Shown: piece after piece, positions 35,958-44,069 of the stretch
Layout of the letters: every line of letters starts with the position of its first letter
Numbering within the stretch: position 1 is the stretch's first letter
Origin: Acidimicrobiales bacterium mtb01
GTDB lineage: Bacteria; Actinomycetota; Acidimicrobiia; Acidimicrobiales; Ilumatobacteraceae
Reading direction: 5' to 3'
Length of the DNA: 64,000 nucleotides
NCBI GenBank assembly: GCA_004379135.1
Contig: NBNI01000006.1
Location: forward strand, 185,160 to 249,159
Position numbers and translations under genes: made by a program
Notes under the pieces: model-generated
The model's input: the letters and a program-made list of their open reading frames with translations, nothing else
Database searches by the model: none
Told to the model about the DNA's origin: nothing

Positions 35958-37046
35958 GTGGAGACCACCGAGACGAGCCGACGACGCACCCCGGTCCGCC
36001 GCGACTGGTACTGGTTCCTCGGTCGCCTCGGCCAGACGCTCATCACGATCGGCATCCTGATGTTCCTCTTCGTGGGCTACCAGCTCTGGGGGACCGGTAT
36101 CGAGGAGTCGCAGGCCCAGGACCGACTCGCGTCGCAATTCGAACGACGCAACACGGAGGTCATCGTCACGGTTCCGAGTTCGAACGACGACGCGACGTCA
36201 TCGACATCGACGTCGACATCACAAGATGCACCGAACAACGCATCACCGATCGTGGTCGACGAAGGAGACGCGATCGCGGCCATCGCGATTCCTCGCATCG
36301 GCGTCTCAAAATACGTCGTGGCCGGTGTTGCCCCCGATGATCTCAAGAAGGGTCCGGGGCACTTCCCATCCACTCCCCAACCCGGCCATCTCGGCAACAT
36401 GGCCATCGCCGGCCACCGCACAACGTACGGCGAACCCTTCCGCAACATTGACGAACTCGAATTGGGCGACGAGATCATCGTCACCGACATCCAGGGACGC
36501 GAATTCAGGTACGTGGTCGATTCGCAGCAGATCGTCGGACCCAACGATTCGTACGTGGTGGCCACGACCGACCCGAACGTCGCCCGTCTCACGCTCACCA
36601 CGTGCCACCCCGAGTTCTCGGCGAAGGAACGACTCATCGTCTCGGCTGTTCTCGACACGTCGACCAGCGAACCGGTGGACGACAAACCGTTCGTGTACGC
36701 ATCGTTCGTCGAGGCCGACGAACGACGACCCCTTCCCGGTGATACGGCTGAGGGCACGAACAACGACACCGGCACCGTCGTCGATGTCACCGACGCCGCC
36801 GCGAACCCGAGCACGAGGGCGGCCGAGGAGTACGACACCTTCAGTCGGGGTTGGTTCTCCGATTCCGCCGCCTGGCCGCAGGTGATCGTGTGGGTCCTCG
36901 TGCAGAGCCTCGTGATCGCCCTCGGCTGGTACGTCGCCCGGCGCAGCCGTCGCTGGATCGGTATCGCGGCTGCCGCGGTGCCGTTCTTTGTTGTCCTGTA
37001 CTTCGTCTTCCAGAACGTGAATCGGCTTCTACCGCCGAATCTCTGA
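35958..37046 (+). CDS. Class E-like sortase with N- and C-terminal membrane helices
   Basis: A 362-residue transpeptidase. An N-terminal helix (about residues 22-45), a Ser/Thr-rich linker, and the sortase barrel with catalytic His in AIAGHRTTYGEPF and Cys in LTLTTCHPEF (about 210-219) are followed by an acidic spacer and two more helices (about 305-360). Sortases attach LPxTG-type proteins to the cell wall or polymerise pilins; no substrate gene is adjacent. The C-terminal membrane anchor is more typical of class C. GTG start, probably leaderless. Confidence 0.88.
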   Translation: METTETSRRRTPVRRDWYWFLGRLGQTLITIGILMFLFVGYQLWGTGIEESQAQDRLASQFERRNTEVIVTVPSSNDDATSSTSTSTSQDAPNNASPIVVDEGDAIAAIAIPRIGVSKYVVAGVAPDDLKKGPGHFPSTPQPGHLGNMAIAGHRTTYGEPFRNIDELELGDEIIVTDIQGREFRYVVDSQQIVGPNDSYVVATTDPNVARLTLTTCHPEFSAKERLIVSAVLDTSTSEPVDDKPFVYASFVEADERRPLPGDTAEGTNNDTGTVVDVTDAAANPSTRAAEEYDTFSRGWFSDSAAWPQVIVWVLVQSLVIALGWYVARRSRRWIGIAAAAVPFFVVLYFVFQNVNRLLPPNL

Positions 37047-37051
37047 CGCCG

Positions 37052-37786
37052 TCAGCGTCCCTCGAAACGCGGTGGGCGCTTCTCCATGAACGCGCGACGA
37101 CCTTCGTCGGCATCGCGACTGGCCCAGGCCGACAAACGAGCGGCTTCCACTTCGCCGACCGAGAACGACGCGGCGGCTCCGTCGCCGAGCATCGACTCGA
37201 TGGCCATCTTGTGGGCGGCGATCGTAAGCGGAGCCAGCTGCGACAGTTCGCGAGCCCACTCGAACGCCGACGCGACGTCACCGAGTCGGTGCACGAAGCC
37301 TCCGGCGAGGTTCTCGGCCGACACGGCTTCACCGGTCAGCAGCATGAATCGCGCCGCGCTCCAACCAGCTTCGTGACCGACGCGAGCGACGGTCCAGCGA
37401 TCGACGGCCAGCCCCAACTTCGCCGCCGGGACTCCGAACTTGCTCGACGGCGTGGCCACCCGAACGTCGCAGGCAGCCGCCAGTTGAGTTCCGGCTCCGA
37501 GCGCCGGGCCATCGACGGCCGCGATGGTGATACCGGAAAGGCGACCGAATCCGCGCAGGACTTCGAGCAACGTGTCGGTGAACTCACCCACTTCCACACC
37601 GGCGAGATCGGCACCGCTGCAGAACGCGGGCGGCGCGCCCGACAGCACGACCGCTCGCGCGCGTCGCGCTTCGTTCTGCGCTCGAACGATCTCGTTCAAC
37701 GTGGCGAGATCGACCGCATTTCGCTTCTCGGGACGATCGATCACGATCGAACACACCGAGTCGAACCACTCCACGCGAACGGACAC
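37052..37786 (-). CDS. Enoyl-CoA hydratase/isomerase family protein
   Basis: A 244-residue crotonase-fold protein (FDSVCSIVIDRPEKRNAVD ... FCSGADLAGVE ... ALGAGTQLAAACDVRVA). The oxyanion-hole residues are present. One of the two usual catalytic glutamates is hard to place, so hydratase activity is not certain. I chose GTG 37786 because TACCGT sits six bases upstream; a longer frame would overlap the divergent gene. Convergent with the sortase gene. Confidence 0.9.
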   Translation of the reverse strand: MSVRVEWFDSVCSIVIDRPEKRNAVDLATLNEIVRAQNEARRARAVVLSGAPPAFCSGADLAGVEVGEFTDTLLEVLRGFGRLSGITIAAVDGPALGAGTQLAAACDVRVATPSSKFGVPAAKLGLAVDRWTVARVGHEAGWSAARFMLLTGEAVSAENLAGGFVHRLGDVASAFEWARELSQLAPLTIAAHKMAIESMLGDGAAASFSVGEVEAARLSAWASRDADEGRRAFMEKRPPRFEGR

Positions 37787-37792
37787 GTCCGT

Positions 37793-37798
37793 ACGGTA
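37793..37798 (-). promoter_or_regulatory. Candidate -10 (TACCGT) of the enoyl-CoA hydratase gene
   Basis: Six bases before the GTG at 37786, and only five bases from the divergent -10 at 37804. The two promoters must overlap, so polymerase probably serves one at a time. Confidence 0.55.
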
Positions 37799-37803
37799 GT
37801 CGC

Positions 37804-37809
37804 TAGGGT
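37804..37809 (+). promoter_or_regulatory. Candidate -10 (TAGGGT) of the small membrane protein gene
   Basis: Six bases before the GTG at 37816; leaderless start predicted. Part of the tightest divergent promoter pair in the window (29 bases between start codons). Confidence 0.55.
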
Positions 37810-37815
37810 TCGAGC

Positions 37816-38079
37816 GTGACCTCGTCGCCCAACGATCCGGTTCGTGCACGCCGACAGCGCATCTCGTCGCTCGTTCTCATCGCGAACCGCATCGGGTATC
37901 TGCTGTACGCGTTGGCCATCGCCTTGTTCGTGATGGCGTTCGCGTTCGGATTCAACGGTGTCCTCGTCACGCTCGTCACGATCAGCCTGGTGGTGGGCTC
38001 TATCCTCCTGGCCCCCGCCATCGTTCTCGGCTACGCCGTGAAGGCGGCCGAGAGGGAAGACCGCGAGCGCGGACTCTGA
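37816..38079 (+). CDS. Small two-helix membrane protein, unknown
   Basis: An 87-residue protein with two membrane helices (about 24-45 and 49-72) and charged ends. No family recognised. It is 22 bases upstream of a TetR gene on the same strand, but that gene has its own candidate -10. Confidence 0.75.
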   Translation: MTSSPNDPVRARRQRISSLVLIANRIGYLLYALAIALFVMAFAFGFNGVLVTLVTISLVVGSILLAPAIVLGYAVKAAEREDRERGL

Positions 38080-38086
38080 GAGCCGA

Positions 38087-38092
38087 TACCTT
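38087..38092 (+). promoter_or_regulatory. Candidate -10 (TACCTT) of the TetR gene
   Basis: Nine bases before the ATG at 38102. A GGAG is also present at 38093, so the gene could be read either leaderless or with a short ribosome binding site. Confidence 0.4.
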
Positions 38093-38101
38093 GGAGTCCG
38101 T

Positions 38102-38689
38102 ATGGCGATGAGACTCCCGGCGGCCGAGCGGCGCGAGCAGTTGCTCGCGGTGGCCCTCGAAGTCTTCGCCCGCGAGGGATTCCACCTCACGTCGATGAAC
38201 GACGTCGCCGAGGCGGCCGGCATCACGAAGCCGGTTCTCTACCAGCACTTCACCTCCAAGCGTGAGCTCTACATGGCGGTGATCGAGGAAGCCGGCTCAC
38301 GTCTCATCAACGCCATCACCGACCCGCGAGTCGCATCGGCGACCGGACGTCAGCGCACCGAACTCGGCTTCCGCGCCTACTTCGACTGGATCGCCAACGA
38401 CCACGACGCGTTCTCCTTGCTGTTCGGCGGCGGCTCGCGTCGCGATTCCGAATTCAGCGAAATGGTTCGCGGCTTCACTTCCAAGATCGCCGACGCGATC
38501 GAGCCGCTCATCACCGCCGACATCGACGCCGATCATCGCCGCAATCTCGCCTACGCGATCGTCGGCATGACCGAGGCGGTGTCGCGTCGACTCATCGACC
38601 GCGGCGAGGCCTTCGATCCGAACGTCGTGGCACGACAGGTGAGCGATCTGGCCTGGGCCGGACTGCGAGCCGCCCAGCGCCACACCTGA
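38102..38689 (+). CDS. TetR-family transcriptional regulator
   Basis: A 195-residue repressor-type protein with the TetR helix-turn-helix at residues 10-55 (LAVALEVFAREGFHLTSMNDVAEAAG, then KPVLYQHFTSKRELY). The C-terminal ligand domain resembles regulators of lipid genes, but no ligand can be named. Targets may be the neighbouring small membrane protein or enoyl-CoA hydratase genes. Confidence 0.9.
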   Translation: MAMRLPAAERREQLLAVALEVFAREGFHLTSMNDVAEAAGITKPVLYQHFTSKRELYMAVIEEAGSRLINAITDPRVASATGRQRTELGFRAYFDWIANDHDAFSLLFGGGSRRDSEFSEMVRGFTSKIADAIEPLITADIDADHRRNLAYAIVGMTEAVSRRLIDRGEAFDPNVVARQVSDLAWAGLRAAQRHT

Positions 38690-38695
38690 CGCGAA

Positions 38696-39322
38696 CTACG
38701 CGACGCGCTTCAGCACGCGCAGACTCCCGGTCGCCGAGTCGTCGACGAATCGGCCACTGGCCAGAGCCGGAAGATAGATCTGCTCGTACGGCGGTCGTCC
38801 GCCGTCCGCCGGGTCGGGGAACACGTCGTGAATGGCCAAGTAGCCGCCGATCGCGACGTGCGGAGTCCAGAGTTCGAAGTCGAGTCGAGCCGGCTCGACA
38901 CCGTGCCCGCCGTCGATGAAGAGGAACGCCAAAGGGGTGGTCCAGTTCCGGGCCACCAACGGCGACGGACCCACCACGCCGATCACGACCTTCTCGAGAT
39001 CGGCCCTCCAGATCGTGTGGCGGAAATGCGGAAGCGTGTCCATGAGGCCGACCACGGGATCGACCAGTGATTCGTCGTGCCACTCCCAACCGACCTGGTT
39101 CTCCTCCGATCCGCGATGGTGATCGACGGCGAAGAGAACGGTGTTCGACCGTTCGGCGGCATCGCCCAACCACACCGTGGAGCGCCCGCAATACGAACCG
39201 ACTTCGAGGAACGGACGATTCGGAACTTCGGTACCGGCCCGAAGAGCGGCCGCATGGAGGGCATCGCCCTCCACGGCGGGCATGAAACCGTTGGTGGAGA
39301 GCGCGACCTCGCGCCTCGTCAC
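38696..39322 (-). CDS. Class I SAM-dependent methyltransferase (Methyltransf_24 type)
   Basis: About 208 residues. The SAM-binding motif I is FLEVGSYCGRSTVWLG (about residue 40), with motif-like FAVDHHRGSE and an acidic metal-like DGGHGVEPARLDFELW. This layout matches Methyltransf_24 proteins that methylate small molecules. The GTG start overlaps the nitroreductase stop as GTGA, so it is translated after it. Confidence 0.82.
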   Translation of the reverse strand: MTRREVALSTNGFMPAVEGDALHAAALRAGTEVPNRPFLEVGSYCGRSTVWLGDAAERSNTVLFAVDHHRGSEENQVGWEWHDESLVDPVVGLMDTLPHFRHTIWRADLEKVVIGVVGPSPLVARNWTTPLAFLFIDGGHGVEPARLDFELWTPHVAIGGYLAIHDVFPDPADGGRPPYEQIYLPALASGRFVDDSATGSLRVLKRVA

Positions 39323-39978
39323 CACTGATCCCAGTGGATGATCGAATCGGCCGACGGACGAGCCGCCGCCTTGAAGTCGGTGCCCTTGGTGAACGCGAGC
39401 GGCGACAAGCACACCTGCTGCACCGACTCGAACGGAATACCGAGAATGTCAGCCACCTGCTGCTCCATCATGAGGTGAACGGTGGTCCACGCGGTGCCCA
39501 GACCGCGGGCGCGAGCGGCCAGCATGAAGCTCCACATCGCCGGCAGCACGTTGCCCATGAGCGACGACGTCATCATGCCCGGAGTTCCGTCGGCGCGGAC
39601 GCCCATGTTGCAAGCGATCACCAGTGCTGGAGCGTCGCCCATGTGCTCGCCGAGGTAGTCGGCCGAATCGGCCGACCGCTGCTGCTGCGCGTTGGCGTCG
39701 GCTTCACCCTTGTCGATGGAGCGGATGTACACGCCATCCATCGACTGATAGATGGAATAGCACTGCTTGTACACGTCGCCGATGGCCTTGCGCTTGGCCG
39801 GATCCTTCACGATGACGAATTGCATGGTCATGTTGTTGGAACCCGAGGGCGACTGCATGGCGACGGACACGCATTCGCGAATCAGGTCGTCGGGGACCGG
39901 ACGGCTGAAGTCGAGGCGCTTGCGCACCGCGCGCGTGGTGGACAGGAGTTGATCGGGATCCAGAGGGAGAAGAGCCAT
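39319..39978 (-). CDS. Nitroreductase family protein
   Basis: A 219-residue FMN-dependent oxidoreductase. RAVRKRLDFSRPVPDDLIREC with SPSGSNNMTMQFVIV binds FMN phosphate, and GLGTAWTTVHLM closes the domain. It uses NAD(P)H to reduce nitro compounds, quinones or similar; the true substrate is unknown. TAGGGT lies six bases before the ATG. First gene of a two-gene unit with the methyltransferase. Confidence 0.92.
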   Translation of the reverse strand: MALLPLDPDQLLSTTRAVRKRLDFSRPVPDDLIRECVSVAMQSPSGSNNMTMQFVIVKDPAKRKAIGDVYKQCYSIYQSMDGVYIRSIDKGEADANAQQQRSADSADYLGEHMGDAPALVIACNMGVRADGTPGMMTSSLMGNVLPAMWSFMLAARARGLGTAWTTVHLMMEQQVADILGIPFESVQQVCLSPLAFTKGTDFKAAARPSADSIIHWDQW

Positions 39979-39984
39979 GTGGCG

Positions 39985-39990
39985 ACCCTA
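39985..39990 (-). promoter_or_regulatory. Candidate -10 (TAGGGT) of the nitroreductase gene
   Basis: Six bases before the ATG at 39978; leaderless start predicted. Confidence 0.55.
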
Positions 39991-40050
39991 TCCCTGGGTG
40001 CAGTGGGCGGTTTCTGTCGAACCCACACTTCGTCCGAGCCCTGGTCGTGC

Positions 40051-40056
40051 CAACAT
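40051..40056 (+). promoter_or_regulatory. Candidate -10 (CAACAT) of the thioesterase gene
   Basis: Six bases before the GTG at 40063. The CAnnnT form is weaker than TAnnnT, and GGAGG directly before the GTG is too close to act as a normal ribosome binding site. Confidence 0.35.
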
Positions 40057-40062
40057 GGAGGC

Positions 40063-40914
40063 GTGTCCGATGCCCTCCAGAGTCTGATCGGCCTGCTCGA
40101 CCTCGAACCCATCGAGGTCAACATCTTCCGCGGCCCCTCGGCCGACGAGGAACGCGTCCGGGTGTTCGGCGGCCAGGTGGCCGGCCAGGCACTGGTCGCG
40201 GCCACGCGCACGGTCGACGACAAGGACCGACGGGTCCATTCCCTCCACGCCTACTTCCTGCGACCGGGCGACCCCACCGCACCGATCCTCTACGAGGTCG
40301 ACCGCATCCGCGACGGCCGCAGTTTCACGACGCGCCGCGTGGTCGCCATCCAGCACGGCCAGGCCATCTTCAATCTGCAGGCGAGTTTCCACTCGCTCGA
40401 AGAAGGTCTGTCGCACCAGGATCCAATGCCCGACGTCCCCGCACCCGACACGCTGCCCGACTTCAAGACGCGCATGGCCCCGTACAAGGAGAAGATGGGG
40501 ACGTGGTACGACCGGCCGCGTCCGATCGACATCCGCTACGTCGACGGCGACCCGATGTCGCGTTCGCGTCAGAGCCGCGATCGTCAGAGCGTGTGGTTGC
40601 GTGCCGATGGTCATCTGCCCGACGATCCCACGTTGCACGCGTGCATCGTCACCTACGCGAGCGACATGACCCTGCTCGACACGACGCTCCTCCCCCATGG
40701 CCTCAACTGGACCGACAACGTGCAGATGGCCAGCCTCGACCATGCGATGTGGTTCCATCGGCCGTTCCGCGCCGATGACTGGCTGCTGTACGACCAGCAC
40801 ACCCCCACCACGTCGCACGCACGCGGGCTCGCCACCGGCTCGATCTTCACGAGCGATGGTCAACTCGCCGTGAGCGTGGTGCAAGAAGGGCTCATCCGAC
40901 GCGAACGTTCGTGA
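40063..40914 (+). CDS. tesB: Acyl-CoA thioesterase II (TesB type)
   Basis: A 283-residue double-hotdog thioesterase. It has the N-terminal hotdog (VFGGQVAGQALVAATRTV, FLRPGDP) and the C-terminal hotdog with ASLDHAMWFHRPFRADDWLLY and the catalytic Gln segment VVQEGLIRR. It releases free fatty acids from acyl-CoA. Followed seven bases later by a dehydrogenase lipoprotein gene. Confidence 0.94.
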   Translation: MSDALQSLIGLLDLEPIEVNIFRGPSADEERVRVFGGQVAGQALVAATRTVDDKDRRVHSLHAYFLRPGDPTAPILYEVDRIRDGRSFTTRRVVAIQHGQAIFNLQASFHSLEEGLSHQDPMPDVPAPDTLPDFKTRMAPYKEKMGTWYDRPRPIDIRYVDGDPMSRSRQSRDRQSVWLRADGHLPDDPTLHACIVTYASDMTLLDTTLLPHGLNWTDNVQMASLDHAMWFHRPFRADDWLLYDQHTPTTSHARGLATGSIFTSDGQLAVSVVQEGLIRRERS

Positions 40915-40921
40915 GCGGGTC

Positions 40922-42100
40922 GTGAAGCGCGGCATCCTCGCAGTCGTCACGGGCACTTTGCTCACCGCCTGTTCGTCGGGTGGGATCGATGATGTGCGGG
41001 TCGACCCGTCGGTGGTCATTCCGGTCGACACCGCGGCATCGGTGACCGGCCCCGACGACACGACCGCCGTGTCGATACCTTCCACTCCGTCGCTGCTCGC
41101 CACGCTCGGCGAACCCGTGGATGGCTGGAATCAGCCGGTCGACCTCGTGGTGTGGCGGTCGAGCGAGACGCACATCGTCGAGCGACCGGGTGTGGTGCGT
41201 CGCCTGAACGACGACGGCACTCCGGGTGCGATCCTCCTCGACATCTCCGACCAGACGCGGGCCGAGGGCGAACGAGGGCTGCTCGGTCTGGCCTACTCGG
41301 TCGACGGCACACACGCCTTCGTCAACTACACCGACCTCGTCGGCAGCACGATCGTGGCTCGCTTCGACGTACGTGACGATGGCACCTTCGACGTCACCAC
41401 TCAACGGCAACTCCTCGAGATCGCCCAGCCCTACCCCAACCACAACGGCGGCGATCTCCTCGTCACACCCGATGGCGCCGATCTGCTGGTGTTCACCGGC
41501 GACGGGGGCGCTGGCGGCGACCCCGATCGATACGCGCTCGACCCGGCGTCGCTTCTCGGCAAGATCGTCCGCCTCGATCCTGCGTCCGATTCACCCGCGC
41601 CCGAGATCTGGTCGGTCGGTTTGCGCAATCCGTGGCGGGTCTCGGTCGATCCGACCACCAACCGACTCTGGATCGCCGACGTGGGTCAGAACGACGTGGA
41701 GGAGATCAACATCGTGGAACTCACCGACTTGAGAGGATCGTCGTTCGGCTGGAGTGCGTTCGAGGGAAAGCGCCCCTACAACGACGACCAAATCGAACGC
41801 CACTCCGCGTACCGCGCGATCGATCCGGTTCTCGAGTACCGACACGAGAACGGCGACTGCTCGGTGTCGGGTGGAACCGTGGTGCGCGACCCCGACATCG
41901 CGGCGGTCGGCGACTGGTACCTGTTCTCCGACTTCTGCAGCGGTGTGGTGCGTGCGTTGTGCGTGAACGGCGCGGCCGAATGCGGACTGCTCGCGCTCGG
42001 CAAGGTCCCGTCGTCGGTGGGGGTCCTGAGCGACCACAGCGGACGCCCGTGGGTGCTCTCGCTCGACGGGTTCGTGGTGCCGGTGATCAGCGACCGGTGA
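40922..42100 (+). CDS. PQQ-dependent sugar dehydrogenase-like lipoprotein (GDH/sorbosone dehydrogenase fold)
   Basis: A 392-residue secreted beta-propeller protein. A lipobox LLTACS gives Cys17. The family motifs HNGGDLLVTPDGADLL and GLRNPWRVSVDP, VGQNDVEEIN are intact; soluble glucose dehydrogenases use these regions to hold PQQ and Ca. Predicted to oxidise a sugar or aldose outside the cell, though many homologues have no proven activity. The GTG start overlaps no gene; its end overlaps the convergent hydratase gene by 14 bases. Confidence 0.9.
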   Translation: MKRGILAVVTGTLLTACSSGGIDDVRVDPSVVIPVDTAASVTGPDDTTAVSIPSTPSLLATLGEPVDGWNQPVDLVVWRSSETHIVERPGVVRRLNDDGTPGAILLDISDQTRAEGERGLLGLAYSVDGTHAFVNYTDLVGSTIVARFDVRDDGTFDVTTQRQLLEIAQPYPNHNGGDLLVTPDGADLLVFTGDGGAGGDPDRYALDPASLLGKIVRLDPASDSPAPEIWSVGLRNPWRVSVDPTTNRLWIADVGQNDVEEINIVELTDLRGSSFGWSAFEGKRPYNDDQIERHSAYRAIDPVLEYRHENGDCSVSGGTVVRDPDIAAVGDWYLFSDFCSGVVRALCVNGAAECGLLALGKVPSSVGVLSDHSGRPWVLSLDGFVVPVISDR

Positions 42101-42875
42101 ACTTCGGCGGGCGCTTCTCGAGGAACGCCCGAACTCCTTCGCGATGATCGGCGGTGGCGAACAACTCGCCGAGCGTCGTCGACACCCAGGCTCCGAGTTC
42201 GCGCCAATCGGGATCGAGCGTGTTGCGCAACCCGGCCTTGAGCCTGCGTACGGCGAGCGGCGGATTGGCCGCGATGCGTCCGGCCAACGAAAGAGCAGCG
42301 GGAAGCAGGTCGTCGTGCGGCACGACCCGCGACACCAATCCGATGGCCCGGGCTTCCTCGGCGCCGATCACGTCGCCGGTGAAGAGCAATTCGGCCGCCT
42401 TCTCGCGTCCGACCAATTGCGCGAGGCGTCCGAGACCAGGCGCGTCGGACACCAGACCGCGCAACACGAAGAGTTCGCCGAACTTGGCCCGCTCGGACGC
42501 GATGCGGATGTCGGCCATGAGCGCGAGCTCCATGCCCCAACCCACCGCGGCCCCGTTCACGGCGGCGATCACCGGCACGTCGGTGTGGAGCAGGGCGTCG
42601 GCGGCGGGTGTGAGGCGCGGTGTCCGGTCGACCACGACCGGGGCCTTGCCCTCGGCTCCCCCGCCCATCACCTGGCGGACGTCGTCCCCGCTGCAGAAGG
42701 CCGGATCGGATCCGGTGACGACCAGGCACCGAATGTCGGAGTCGGAAGCCGCGCGAACGAGGCGCTCGAGTTCGGCGTACATCTCGAACGTGAGCGCGTT
42801 GCGGGCATCGGGCCGATCGAGAGTGATGATGCCGACGCGCTCGTCGGTGACGTCGTAGCGGATCGGCGCGCTCAC
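42087..42875 (-). CDS. Enoyl-CoA hydratase/isomerase family protein
   Basis: A 262-residue crotonase protein (GIITLDRPDARNALTFEMYAEL, FCSGDDVRQVMGG, AAVGWGMELALMADIRIA). It has a conserved Glu in the MELALM region and a later acidic residue. It starts at GTG five bases after the mreB stop, as the last gene of the moaE-mreB unit. Ends with the EKRPPKFTGR tail also found in the hydratase at 37052, so the two are close paralogues. Confidence 0.92.
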   Translation of the reverse strand: MSAPIRYDVTDERVGIITLDRPDARNALTFEMYAELERLVRAASDSDIRCLVVTGSDPAFCSGDDVRQVMGGGAEGKAPVVVDRTPRLTPAADALLHTDVPVIAAVNGAAVGWGMELALMADIRIASERAKFGELFVLRGLVSDAPGLGRLAQLVGREKAAELLFTGDVIGAEEARAIGLVSRVVPHDDLLPAALSLAGRIAANPPLAVRRLKAGLRNTLDPDWRELGAWVSTTLGELFATADHREGVRAFLEKRPPKFTGR

Positions 42876-42880
42876 GGCGG

Positions 42881-43885
42881 TCAGCGGCGCTGGCCCATGA
42901 ACATGCGCTTCAACGCGTCGTAGTTCTCGATGCAGTGACCGGCACCGAGCACCACCGCTTCGAGCGGCATGTTCGACATGCGAACCGGAACCTGGGTCTC
43001 GCGTTCGATGCGATCGGCGAGACCGCGCAGGAGTCCGCCACCGCCCACGAGATACATACCGCGCACGAGGAAGTCCTGTGCGAGTTCGGGCGGCGCCTTG
43101 GCGAGACACCGCACGACCGACTGGACGATCTGCGTGACGACGTCGTCGATGGCGTAGCGGATCTCTTCGGGAGTGAGGATCACGGTCTTCGGCAAACCCT
43201 GCATGAGATCGCGACCACTCACTTCGGCTTCGACTTCGTCGGGAGTCTCGGCGGCCGATCCGATGGCGACCTTGATCTCTTCCGCGGTTCGTTCGCCGAT
43301 GGCGATGCCGTGTTCGCGACGAACGTAATTCTGAATGGCGTTGTCGATGTCGAAACTTCCGACGCGCACCGCTTCGAGTGCGACGATGCCACCAAGACTG
43401 ATGACGGCGGTCTCGCTCGTACCGCCGCCGATGTCGATCACCATGTTGCCGACCGGCTCGTCGATGGGCAGGTTGGCTCCAATGGCCGCCGCCATGGGCT
43501 GCTCGATGAGTTGGGCATCGGCGGCACCGGCCCGGCGAGCGGCGTCGGTCACGGCCCGGCGCTCGACCTCGGTGATGGCCGAGGGGACGCAAATGACCAC
43601 CTTGGGACGGGTGAACCGGCTCACGCCCACCCGCTGCAGCAGAAGGCGGATCATCCGCTCGGTGACGTCGAAGTCGGTGATGGCACCCCCACGAAGGGGC
43701 CGGACGGCGACGATGTAGCCGGGGGTCCGGCCGATCATGTGCCAGGCCTCGTGGCCGGTGGCCAGAACCTCGCCGGTCTGGCGATTGAGGGCGATCACCG
43801 ACGGCTCGTTCAGCACGATTCCGCGGCCCTTCATGTACACGAGGGTGTTCGCGGTGCCCAAGTCGATCGCAAGGTCACGCGCCAT
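42881..43885 (-). CDS. mreB: Rod shape-determining actin homologue MreB
   Basis: A 334-residue bacterial actin: phosphate 1 loop (AIDLGTANTLVYMKGRG), phosphate 2 (MVIDIGGGTSETAVISLGG) and adenosine loop (YLVGGGGLLRGLADRI). It guides lateral wall synthesis. Many actinobacteria lack MreB and grow at poles, so it suggests a different growth mode. mreC, mreD, rodA and pbp2 are not adjacent. Its start overlaps the small membrane gene by 11 bases. Confidence 0.96.
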   Translation of the reverse strand: MARDLAIDLGTANTLVYMKGRGIVLNEPSVIALNRQTGEVLATGHEAWHMIGRTPGYIVAVRPLRGGAITDFDVTERMIRLLLQRVGVSRFTRPKVVICVPSAITEVERRAVTDAARRAGAADAQLIEQPMAAAIGANLPIDEPVGNMVIDIGGGTSETAVISLGGIVALEAVRVGSFDIDNAIQNYVRREHGIAIGERTAEEIKVAIGSAAETPDEVEAEVSGRDLMQGLPKTVILTPEEIRYAIDDVVTQIVQSVVRCLAKAPPELAQDFLVRGMYLVGGGGLLRGLADRIERETQVPVRMSNMPLEAVVLGAGHCIENYDALKRMFMGQRR

Positions 43886-44069
43886 CGTCGTCCTCTTCTC
43901 GGTTTTGCACTCGATCGATCACTTGCTGACGCGATTCGGGAGACAGCGCGTCGAGATGACGACGGAAGTCGTCGACACCATCGTTGCTAGCGGGAGTGCG
44001 ACGACTCGCGATGAGAACCACGAACACGAGCGCAATGACGACGATGATGACGACGAGAACGACGGTCAC
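43875..44069 (-). CDS. Small single-helix membrane protein upstream of mreB
   Basis: A 64-residue protein: a long N-terminal membrane helix (VVLVVIIVVIALVFVVLIAS) and an acidic, helical cytoplasmic tail (SPESRQQVIDRVQNREEDDDG). It starts at GTG directly after the moaE stop and overlaps the mreB start by 11 bases, so it is translated between them. No family recognised. Placement hints at a membrane partner for MreB, but that is inference. Confidence 0.72.
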   Translation of the reverse strand: MTVVLVVIIVVIALVFVVLIASRRTPASNDGVDDFRRHLDALSPESRQQVIDRVQNREEDDDGA

